From Mesostigma viride (Eukaryota; Streptophyta; Mesostigmatophyceae; Mesostigmatales; Mesostigmataceae), in the NCBI GenBank assembly GCA_009746045.1, contig RPFO01000299.1, forward strand, positions 1 through 62,000: a DNA stretch of 62,000 nucleotides, written 5' to 3'. The notes under the pieces were generated by a model that was not told the origin of the DNA, did no database searches, and was given only the letters and a program-made list of their open reading frames with translations. Numbering within the stretch: position 1 is the stretch's first letter; each line of letters opens with the position of its first letter. This document shows, piece after piece, positions 16,880-27,600 of this stretch. The position numbers and the translations under genes are program-made.

Positions 16880-17447
16880 CCCTCGATCATCCACGTTGAC
16901 CACAACTGCCAGGGCTGAGCCCTGGCAGGCCCCTCCTGCCACCTCAGACTAGGGAACCTATACCAGTAGTGTAGATTAGTCAGGCTTAGCCTAGCATGTG
17001 GCCCACGCGCATGTGCGCCCATAATGGCCCATGGATGATGCCTTCAGTATTTAGCTACGCCATGCCTACAATGGGACCTCCCATGGATGTTGCAGTCAGC
17101 ATTTCAGTAGCCATGCTATGCCTAAGCAGGGAGCTACTCTCTGCTGAGATGCCATGTGTTTACCAGCTATAGCCTAGCCACATACCTTCCACCCCATATG
17201 TCATGCAGGCCTTCTAGGCCCTCTCCTCAAGCCGCCTTTTGTGCCTGTGCTTGTTTAGGAGGCATGAACCATCATGGCGGTGCAGGTGCACCTTGTGCAC
17301 CCAGAGCAGGTGATAGTTGTACATCCTACACCTGCAGGTTGTCGCCCTGATTGTATTACAAACCCATAGATGCCCCTTTCTCAGGGCTATGTGTTACATA
17401 TGCTCCCCACGGAGCTATGATTTTTTAATTAATTAATTAATTAATTA
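16880..17447 (+). mobile_element. ORF1-A element, 3' end with TTAA tail
   Basis: Starts in the last codons of ORF1 (CACGTTGACCACAAC..., then CCTGCCACCTCAGACTAG) and continues through the A-type 3' UTR to the terminal hairpin GCTCC-CCAC-GGAGC (17402-17415) and a (TTAA)n tail. It is 5'-truncated. It lies tail-to-tail with the minus-strand copy ending at 17986, and their 3' UTRs are nearly the same sequence. Confidence 0.7.
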
Positions 17448-17985
17448 TTGGGCCCTCGACCCTACTAGTGGTCTTGTCTAGCATGCTTTCCGCGTTAACG
17501 GTTAAAATCTGCATTTGAACACGTCAGTCTGCAGGCGCTTCCCCACTGGAGGGGGGTTTGTCCTCAATGACCTGAGCCCACGTGGCCTTGTCCATAATCT
17601 TTTTCCAAATCACGGAGAGGCCGAGGCCCCTTGACCTCTACTAGCTGCTCGTCGAAAGTGCGGGCCTTGCATGCAGCATATAGCCTTGCTGGGCCCGGCC
17701 CACGCGTCCGGAGGTGCCTGCCCGGCTGATCGCTGGTCGCAGCCCTGCGGCTCAGGGGCCACGTAAGGTGTCTACCTGGTTGGTGCGAGCTATGTGCCCT
17801 ACAAGCTGTAGACGCCGCTGCTGGATGGTGCTGGTGATAAGTGGCACATGTCTAGGTACAAGTCCCCACTGCGGACGTGAGTGCTCAGCGTACGATCCCA
17901 CGCGGAAAATTGACCGGCAGCATGTTGGTGACCGCGCCGTCCAGCTTTTTGGCAAGCCGGTCGGCTGGGAGGGCCCCCTTCTTGC
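17448..17985 (-). mobile_element. LINE C-terminal fragment between two ORF1 copies
   Basis: On the minus strand at about 17830-17640 one can read LQLVGHIARTNQVDTLRGP and CATCTCCGGACGCG-type sequence, matching the G-H-x-x-R post-RT region of the LINE at 14667. No stem-loop or tail is attached. The rest of the interval has no recognisable gene. Confidence 0.45.
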
Positions 17986-19264
17986 ATTAATTAAATTAAT
18001 TAAAAAATCATAGCTCCGTGGGGAGCATATGTAACACATAGCCCTGAGAAAGGGGCATCTATGGGTTTGTAATACAATCAGGGAGACAACCTGCAGGTGT
18101 AGGATGTACAACTATCACCTGCTCTGGGTGCACTAGGTGCACCTGCACCTCCATGATGGTTCATGCCTCCTAAACAAGCACAGGCACCCAGGGGGGGCTT
18201 GAGGAGAGGGCCTAGAAGGCCTGCATGACATATGGGGTGGAAGGTATGTGGCTAGGCTATAGCTAGGGTACACATGGCCTCTCAGCAGGGAGTAACTCCC
18301 TGCATGGGCAAAGCATGACACGACATTGCTACGGCTATTGCAAGGGCGGGTGTGGGCCCATCACGTAGGCATACATGGCCACGTCACTAAGCTTTCTAGT
18401 CGACACTACTGCTATATATTCCCTAGGCTGGGGTGGCTGGGGTGGCTGGGGTTGCAGGGGTCGCCTGCCAGGGCTTGTGGGCGACGTAGATGTCCGCCCC
18501 CTTCCAGTAGACCGGCTTCTGCCCCGCCGTCTGCCGTTCGAGCTGGAGGTAGGTCGGCCATAACTCCCGGCGTCGCCGTTGTTGCTGCGTCAAGGTCAAG
18601 TCGTCGTCCAGCGTGTAGGCGGTCCCCCCAAGCCGCTTGCGACACTTGAGGAACTCCATCTTATCCGCCATGGTGTCAAAGGTGAGGAGCAAGGGGGAGG
18701 GGCCGGCCTTACCCCGCGAGCGGGGAAGGCGGGTCACCCCCCGCGGCTTGGGCCCTTACCAGTGATAGCCATGGGGACAAGGATTTTGTTCTCAAACGCC
18801 AGGGCAAGGTTCTCGGAGGTCTTGTCCTGCAGCGGGTCGAAGTGCTTGACTATGACGTTAAGGCTGCGCTTGGCGAGCTCGGCCTCCTCGCGGAGGTCCA
18901 GCGTCTGCTGCTTAAGCTGGGCGGCGACGGCGGAGGTGGTGGAGGTGGCGTGTTGCTTAAGCATGTCCGCCCAGGTCGGGATGGGAGGAGCATCGCCGGC
19001 AGGGCCAGCAGGGGCTGGCCGAGCGGCGATGTCCTTCACCGCCTGAGCAGTGATGCCGGCGGCGGTGTTCTGCAAGCATTCGATGGCTATGGCGTTGTCC
19101 TGCAGGCGCTTGTCGATGGCGAGAAGCTGGGCCGTGAGGGCGTCGGTTGTGGTGGAGGTGGAGGCGAGGAGCTTGGAGGTGGCGGTGGTGGTGGAGGAGA
19201 GGGTGGGAAGCTCGGCAGCCAACGTGCCGCCCATGGCCGCCACATCTGCGGCCAGGGGTGTCAC
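17986..19264 (-). mobile_element. ORF1-only retroelement (type A), well preserved
   Basis: In minus-strand order: ORF1 from 19264 (AADVAAMGGTLAAELPTL, a helical region, AQAVKDIAA, TWADMLKQH, SLNVIVKHFDP), continuing after one frameshift near 18735 as [52 protein letters not shown], and stopping at 18423. A 415-bp 3' UTR, the GCTCC/GGAGC hairpin and a TTAATTAAA tail (17986-18006) follow. The conserved C-terminal block resembles the RRM plus C-terminal domain of L1 ORF1p, an RNA-binding chaperone. ORF1 runs straight into the 3' UTR with no ORF2. The N-terminal third is missing. Confidence 0.78.
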
Positions 19265-19639
19265 GTGCTGTTCGATGGCGTTGTTGTCGTGGCGTATAGA
19301 TTAGATTAGATTAGCCCCCTTGCATGTTGCATGCATGCATGGCAAACAAGGAATCCTTAGTAATCTGTAATTATCAGTATTCTTCAAGCTAGTGGTAATG
19401 TTGTCAGTTAATTAATGCAATTAAGCTACGTAGAGCGCAGCTAGATACGCATGTGGGGACATTGCATGCATGGGTGAACCCTGGGTGTGCCAACATAAAC
19501 CCTCAGGCTAGCTAGCTCCGGGAGAGGCCTTTATATTCCGATCCCAAACCGGCCGGCGCCTCTCTCTGAGACAACTATATAAATGAGTTCCAAGCCTATC
19601 TGCGGCCACTGAACCACGCATGGGGCAGCCTTACTGCAG
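19265..19639. other. Unassigned spacer between two retroelement copies
   Basis: I see no coding sequence. There are short TTAGATTAGATTAG and GCATGCATGCATGG repeats and a TTAATTAATGCAATTAA stretch, probably remnants of element tails or target DNA. Confidence 0.4.
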
Positions 19640-20605
19640 GCCCTGCCTACGCGCCGGACCTGCTGCGGTCAGCGACCGCCTCCACCACCGACGCCATCGC
19701 CACGAAGCTCCAGGAGCTGGAGGACCACCGCCAGGCCCAGCAACGGGAGGTCACCGATCGCGCTCGCCGCGAGTGCCGAGTGGTGCTACGTCGCTTCCCC
19801 CAGAAGCCAGGTGAGACGTCAACCTCCCTTGCTGACGGGATCAAGAACCAGCTTCTTACCCTCATGGGCCTGGTAGGTGAGGTAGAACTGCGTGGGTGCC
19901 ACCGCCTTCCCCACTCACGGGACAAGGCGGCCACCCCACCAGTCCTGCTCACCTTCCTCTCCCCTGAGGATAAGCAGCGGTTCCTCTCTCGTCGCAAGCG
20001 GTTGCACGACCTCACCTGGACGCTGGATGACGACCTAACCCCCGCTCAGCAACAGCAGCGACGCGACCTGTGGCCGGAATACCTCCGCCATAAGCAGGAC
20101 CCCCAGAAGCCCAAGGTGTACTGGAGGGGCGGGGACCTGATGATCAACCACAAGATGTGGACGCCCCCAGCGGGCTAGAATAGCAATAGCCCTAGCTTGT
20201 AACCATTGGAGTCACTGTCGCTAAGGCAGCCATGCCTAGAATGTTTGCCTAGCTGTGCCAACACACCTAGTCACGTGCCGCCAACGCACGGTACACAACC
20301 AGCCATAGCCTTAGCCTAGTTCTAGTACAGCCATGCTACGCCCTGGCTATGTTCAGATTACTTGCCCACGCTCCTTGCTATGATATGCTCACATGGGTCT
20401 TATTGCACCCACAGTTTGCCGGATCGTTAGCCTGTCCTTTTAGCTAGCCGCGCCCGATTGCAGCTGTGGCATGCCTTTGGCATGAAGGAGACTGGGGGTC
20501 TCTGCCCTTTCTCCTGTAGTGCACTCACAGGGATTAAAAGCACTTCGGTGCTCCGTGACTCCCCAACGGGAGCACGAGTTTAATTAATTAATTAATTAAT
20601 TACTG
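19640..20605 (+). mobile_element. ORF1-only retroelement (type B)
   Basis: ORF1 type B in plus orientation. An early part in a shifted frame (about 19655-19760) is followed by an open frame at 19780-20178: VVLRRFPQKPGETSTSLADG, LLTLMGLVGEVELRG, VLLTFLSPEDKQRFLSRRK, LTWTLDDDLTPAQQQ, VYWRGGDLMINHK, stop. A 3' UTR of about 370 bp follows, ending in AGCAC-TTCG-GTGCT (a stable UUCG tetraloop hairpin when transcribed), a second hairpin GTGCTCC...GGGAGCAC, and (TTAA)n. The arrangement is the same as type A (ORF1, 3' UTR, hairpin, tail) but the sequence is distinct. Copies at 47437-48497 and 49780-51803. Confidence 0.75.
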
Positions 20606-20833
20606 CAGGCCGGCATCCGCTATCAGCATTTACTATACGTCGAAGCTTTATTGCAACCCACAGTAGTTGCCAGACTCTCCCGGTGAGCAGTTGATGTCCT
20701 TTGGCCTGCCTTTCAAAGGTAACGCTCGAGAAGGGGGGGGTACCGTGACCCCTTCTTGCTGTGCATCAAACATGGATGACAGGTACCTACTCAAAAAGTC
20801 GGTACCCCGGCCGTGACTCTCGGGCAGCTATGG

Positions 20834-21378
20834 TGAATGAATGCATGAATGCGTGAATGAACGAACGCACGAACACGCACGAACACGCACGAACACGCAC
20901 GAACACGCTCGAACACGCACGAACACGCACGAACACGCACGAACACGCACGAACACGCACGAACACGCACGAACACGCACGAACGCGCACGAACACGCAC
21001 GAACGAGCACGAACGAGCACGAACGAGCAAGCACGAACGAGCAAGCACGAACGAACGAACGAACGAACGAACGAACGAACGAACGAACGAACGAACGAAC
21101 GAACGAACGAACGAACGAACGAACGAACGAACGAACGAACGAACGAACGAACGAACGAACGAACGAACGAACGAACGAACGAACGAACGAACGAACGAAC
21201 GAACGAACGAACGAACGAACGAACGAACGAACGAACGAACGAACGAACGAACGAACGAACGAACGAACGAACGAACGAACGAACGAACGAACGAACGAAC
21301 GAACGAACGAACGAACGAACGAACGAACGAACGAACGAACGAACGAATGAACGAACGAACGAACGAAGGAATGAATGT
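20834..21378 (+). repeat. CGAA microsatellite with a CGAACACGCA-type flank
   Basis: About 545 bp. The left third is built of 10-bp CACGAACACG-like units; the unit then shortens through GAACGAGCA to pure (CGAA)n from about 21045 to 21366. It opens long frames on both strands (Asn-Glu-Arg-Thr or Phe-Val-Arg-Ser repeats), which are artefacts of the repeat. Confidence 0.95.
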
Positions 21379-21630
21379 GCACATGTGTGGTGTTGCATGC
21401 TCATCCAAGCAATACTTAACATGGATTTTCAAAATTTTGTGTCCATACAAAGGCGCGCCATGCGGAGGTGGATTGCATGGTCACATCACAGCTCCGACAA
21501 AACTTTGACCCATATACTGCCTCGGCAGCAGGGGACGGGCAGTCATAGACCAACCTCTACCGGCCAGTGCCTAATTAAAAACAAAGCAGACATGCACTCA
21601 TGAAATCCGTTGCCCAGCAGTATTGCGAGT
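21379..21630. other. IMPDH downstream region
   Basis: Unique sequence between the microsatellite and the IMPDH stop codon at 21631. It should contain the IMPDH 3' UTR (minus strand). I see no gene and no clear AATAAA. Confidence 0.5.
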
Positions 21631-24600
21631 TTAGAACGCCTTCTTCTCATAAGTTGCCAGGTCATGGACGCCACCCTCCTTCTGGGCCGCGCCCGTGCGC
21701 GTCTCCATACGCAAACTGCCCGAGACCCGGAACTCGTTGATGGCGGCCAATGAGATTGCGCCCAGGTCCTGCCAGAACGACATGGCACACATCACCCACA
21801 AGGCCCATATCAGACCCAATCAGAGCAAAGCCATGACCGGCATACATAGAGGCATTCTTGGCAACACGGTGACAAGGGACCATGTGTTGCCGGTAGGTAG
21901 GATGCTTTGCAGATGGATGAACACATGCATAGAAAGGACCACACATGCAGCAACAAGGAGCTAGGATTAGCAAATCAACCCCTCGTTACATACGTGACCT
22001 GGCCATTTCCATGCCAAGGTAGGATCCCGGCTACTATCCTCTCCCAAGGGACATGAGTGAGCCATGACCCGATGGTACAAGCATAGACCCTGAAACTGTT
22101 ACTGAATGGACGATCCCTTGCTCCCAATTCCCTCCCGACTGGGTCCCGTGGATGACATCGATGCAACACCAGCTGCAAAGTTGATAACTGGTAGGAACAT
22201 GAAGAAAGGGCAATTTCCCATGTGTACAAGCCGGGCACAGTCACAACACCCTTCCGCTGCCTCTGCGTCCTTGCTAACCATCTCCCAGTTTCCCCTTCTC
22301 CTCCCCCTTTTATCCCTCGAGTTGCTCCTTTCCCCTTTCTTCCGCCTTGCTTGCTTCCCTATTCGAGGGCAGACAGGGTGCAACCACGCAGCCCTTGTTT
22401 CAGCCTCATTTCTTGCGTTATCATTCTCTCGCTATTCTTTATATTCTGTATTCTTGCGTTATCACTTCTTGCTTTATCTTCTCATTCCTTGCCACGTGCT
22501 GTACCTGGAAGCCCTGCTTGGCCGCAAAGATGTAGTGAGGCAGCAGCCGCCGGACACTGCCCTTGTCGTACACGGCGCCAGAGACACCCTGGGCGACCTG
22601 TGGAGCGTCTCCGTGCACAGCCGTGGTGGACGCCCCAGTGGGCAGGTCAAAAACATTTGCGCGTGGCAGCAGCACAGTACAGTACACGAGCATGCTGTCA
22701 GGCTTATGGTCACAGCACAGTACAGTAGGGACGATGTGAGTGGGGCAGATGAAATTATTAGTAAGCATGATTTAATTTGGGGTGCCGTTCAGGACCAGAT
22801 GCAGCTCTTGTGCAGGCTGCAGACAGGATGGTTGATTGGGTAGGTTGAACGTAGCCCCAAGTACAGCGGTGATCCGGCATGGGCACGCAAGACATGCTGT
22901 GGTGATGCGGCCCATGCGCGGCGGCACAATCCCACCCTCGAGGCATGATGATTGTCGCCAGCATTTGTGGCCGCGCACCCACCTTGAGCCGCGAGGTGTC
23001 GCTAAGGTAGCGCGTGTCGCTGCCCTGGCTCATCGCCTCCAGCGAGCCCATCCCGCGGAACTTCTTCAGCCGCCGTCCGTCCTGCAATCACCACAAGACG
23101 AGGCACGGCAGTGGGAGGCCATGGAGCGGCGCAGGGGGGGGGGCACGGTAGGGGGCTGAGTAGACGCGATGCTGCCAGAGGAGAGCGCAGAAAAAAAAAG
23201 ATGGGTCGGAAAAGTGCGGCGGACAAGGGCCCGATGCGAGCGGGGTTGGTTCGGGCAATTCCACAGTCGCTGTGAAGGTGACGTGTGCAGCATGCAATAC
23301 ATGGTTGCAGGCGCCCTGGAAACCATGGCAAGTACCTCATTGTGGTTGTGATTTGAGCACATATAGTTATCTTGCGTTGCGCAAACAATAATAGGATGAC
23401 GGAACAAAAATGCGTGTGCATGTCATGCAGGGTGGTGTGCAAGCCAGCCCGCGACTTGCCTGCATGTAGTACTGCCCGGGCGCCTCCTCTGTTCCTGACA
23501 GCATACTTCCCATCATGACTGTCGACGCGCCCAGAGCCAGCGCCTGCCATACAAATGGCGACACGTGGCACCACCATGGTCCCCGTCATAGCAGGACCGC
23601 ACACGTCAACTTGGGCAAGGGGAGAGTGTCAGACCAGGAACGTGCCCGTCATGCCCTGTCTCATATAAAATGCCAAAGGCGTCTCAAAAGCGATACGGCC
23701 CAAGGCAGGCCGTCCTTGCCCCAGTCCCCAGCAAAACAGAAACATGCCCAGCCTACCTTCCAATGCCTGGGCCGTTGTATTGAGGTCTTTGATGTAGGCT
23801 TCTGATTTGAAGGTCTGCCTGGTGAAGCTGATTAACGAACTGCCCCAGACAAGGGAGTCTGCAGCATTTGCAATATCTACAAATGATGATAATGATAAAC
23901 AATAATTATCATAGTAATACCCATGAGGTGCCATCTCAACACAACTGAGAAAATGGGCGAGTGAACTCTGTCCCAAAGTGCATCTGATGATACTGCAAGC
24001 CACGGGAGGGTAGTCGCCCCTTCAAGCCTAACAATGACCTTGGCCAGGACATGGCAGAATGCAAGGCATTTCGGCCATGTAAGCGTAGTGCCAAGATACC
24101 CTGAAGTCTCAACCCAGGGCTCACTATGATGACATGCTCCTTCTACACCCTGAGCTTCACCCTTGGATGGGTGTTTGTGTTGTGTTGTAAGCAAGAAGCT
24201 CAAGCAGCGGCAAGGGATGTCAGGCGGGACTTATGCCCAGGGACACTGGTACAGGCCACAGTTCAAGTTCATGTTGGATGTGAAACCGTGCGCCGTCTGC
24301 ATCGTAGCTTTGCAACGCAGCTGCACCACGTGGAGCTGCTTGGGCATCTTCATGCCATCCTGGCAAGCCCTTTGCCCCACTTGGCCGCAGCAGCAGCAAC
24401 AGTCAAGCACCCAACGCTTCCAGTCTGAAGCAACCACCCACGCCCCTCCCCCCCCTATTCCTGTAGGGACCACCCACAGGGCTCACACCTTGACGATGTG
24501 GCCCGAGTTTGCGATGCCTCCATCCGCGATGATGGGCACGCCCTGCGTGGATGCGTAGAGCGAGACCTTGTACACCGCGGTGGCCTGGCCAGCGGGGTTG

Positions 24601-27600
24601 GGGGTGGGGGGGTGGGGGGGTGGGAGAATGGGACGGTATCAGATGGAGGATGGAGGTTCTGGATGTCAATGGGAATATCGTCGTAGATAACAACCCAAGC
24701 GCGTGTAAGATCAGGACAGACACTGGCTCAGGAAACAACCCAGAGACCCGGCATGCACTCAAACAAGATTCAAAAAGCTTATTTCATACCGAAGATGACT
24801 TCTGGCTCTTCAACCGACTGCAACGCGTCATGTCAGAAAGCAGGCCGCGGCGGGAGAAGGGAAAAACAAGGAAAAAGGAAGGGCGAAAACAATACATCTC
24901 TCCTGCACAATCGACGCACTTGGCCCCTTCCGACGGCACACACTTCTTGCGTTGTACAGATGGAGCCCGAACCTGCACCGGCGCGGAGCCACCAAAAGTC
25001 AACGAGACATTGAGGACATTTCTGTCAGTGCCGCAACGGGGAAGGGGGGGTGCCGTGGTCTGGTAGAGAGAACATACGGCATTGCCTGGTGGCATTCAAC
25101 CGCCACCGATAGCTTCACAGCATGATCACACCGACCACTGATTCCGTAGATTTAGGATCCGGACCGGTTTCTGAAGCCCACGAATCGCATTCAAATCCGG
25201 AGTACTCCCAACTGAACAGCAAATGCGGCCAATTTTGTCCAGTGACCCCCTGTGACCTCACTCCTGACCGAAATTGTGGCGAATTCCCCTGAATTGTGGC
25301 CGGAGTGGATGGAACGGACCATGAGCCGGACCAGCCGTGTCGCCCACTCCCACTCCAAAAGCCCCGATTTGTGCCCTGAAAACTATTTCGCACTGTACAT
25401 TTCCTTCTCGATTCCTGAACACCTGAACGGCCTGAACAGTGAAATTTGTTGAATACCATCAATGTGGTGCGGACTGCTGTTGCCGCGCCGCGCCGATCCT
25501 TATGAGGGAATCTGGCGACTCTACAAGGGCGGACGCGGGTCAATCCTGCGGAACTCCCAAAGCGACCCAAATATCTGGGCTTTTAACGACCCCCCCAAAA
25601 ACTATTCGGCGGAATTTTCGGTCGGTGTGAACATGCTGTCAGACATCCCCATGCCTTGATCCGCGTATGATGGAATTAGCAGCGGACAGAAGTCACTGTG
25701 GAAAGCGGGAGAGACCGGCGGTTATCTCTGGGGGGACAGCACACCATGTGCAACGGCGCAACCCGCGGTCCTTCCTCCTCCCAGCCATGCGGTACACATC
25801 ACGGTCCAATCACCAAGGCACCGGGCGCACCAAGCTGCCTGCCTACCATCCCCTGGCGACTGACATCCTCCCCCTGATGGCTATATCAAGACATCCCCAT
25901 GAGACATGTCGAGACTGTCTTCATCGGATGGATCCATGGCCCCCTGATAGTTTGACACATCCTCCCCTAATTACTACATCAATCATCTCCTGGTCTGGTC
26001 ATTGCCCCACGGACAGGGGCTATGTTCCCATCCCCCCATCCGCCACCACACCCGTCCGGTCACATTCCCATCCCCACACATACCCATCCCCACGCGCAGG
26101 CCGTCCACCCCCGCAGCGATCAACCGCTTAGCCTGCTGGATGGTGACCACGTTGCTGCGCGGGAAAAGAAACACACGTCAAGGGTGGTAGAGGTGGTACA
26201 GGGGGGGGGTCACCAACCGTGGCACCAACCATGGCGACCATGGGATGCATACCGTGTGGAGAGGCCCAATAAACCGTGAGAATGCACTACATAGCAGAAA
26301 AATTTTCTATCATGTCACCGCCTGGGAGAAAGAGTAAGCCATGGTCACACCATGTGCAAGAGTGACTGCGTGCGTGCATTCTTGAGTGCTCGCGCGGGTG
26401 GGCAAGTCGATGGAAGAAGCACCCGCACAAACGGCCGGGCACATTTCATACACGCGGCGCGTTTCCAAATTTCACACACCTGGACAGTGGACTGTTGAGG
26501 ATGACTGTTGAGGATGTGGAATCAAGCACGTGACAAGGGAGAGATGGTGAGTGGCGCGCACCCGAGTCCTCTTGCAGTCAGCCGCCTCCATCAGCTCTAC
26601 TCCACTAGCATACCCGCCCCTACTAGCTGGCTACGCCACAACTGTACTCTACTGCGGTTGTCTCTGGTCATACCCAACCCACAAAGTCGGAAATCCAACC
26701 GCCCAAGCAGCGGTTGCCTTGCACAGCCATCACTCACCCCAAGCCTTCACTGTCTGGATGAACTGCTGGCATACTCCTCTGAAGCTTCCCCACGACACAC
26801 AAGTCCCTCCAGCCCCCCCCACTACACATCATACACCCATTGCATCCCATTATGGGCTACCGCATAGCCCGGTATCACGCGACCTGAGGGGGGGTTGCCC
26901 CGTGCACCATGCCGGCACTCACCCCCCAATCACGTCCAGCCCTGGGTGCTCCTTCTTGATGTGGGAGATCATGTCCACCTGGAACACGCTATCACCCTGC
27001 GAGGAGTCCAGGATAATCACATCGATGCCGGCCGCTACCAGCGCACGCAACCGCTCCTTGTCCGCCTCACGCGTGCCTGCGGGGGAAGGGGGGGCCGGGG
27101 CAGATGACGGCAGCGTTAGAGTCATGCGACCATGGCAATGTCAGAATCTCTCCATGGGCTCATGCTCCACGCCCACTTTAAGTGGTGCTTTGGTCTCATG
27201 GTCCCAGGCAACGGTATCCATACATACTAATGGCGCAGGCACACACACACACAGAGATGGCTTGCGGCATGGCTCAATTCCTCACCGGTGATGGTAATAA
27301 TCACTGCACATATAGACTACAAGTACGCCGTGAAAAAAACTCACCGCATTGACAAGCCGCGCCATATCTCACCGCTATTCGTGGCAACAATAATAGCAGT
27401 GATTACTTGAACATGGCCATGATTGCTTGCGCACGCACCGATGGCGGCCCCACAGAGCAGCCGGCCCTTTGCGTCCAGCGACGGCTTGCACGAGGAGGGG
27501 GGCAGCGCGAGCGCATTCTTTACGGCCGACGCCGTCACCGCACCCACCAGCTCTGGGGCGGGCAAGGGGGGGCATACACGAGCCAGGGAGCCAATAGACA

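Noticed and set aside
20787-21603. Long open frames on both strands with N-E-R-T or F-V-R-S repeats
   Set aside because: They are produced by the CGAA microsatellite; a 4-bp repeat without stops is open in all frames and there is no non-repeat coding sequence attached.
24126-24558. Plus-strand frames near IMPDH exon 8
   Set aside because: Antisense of exon 8 and of intron sequence.
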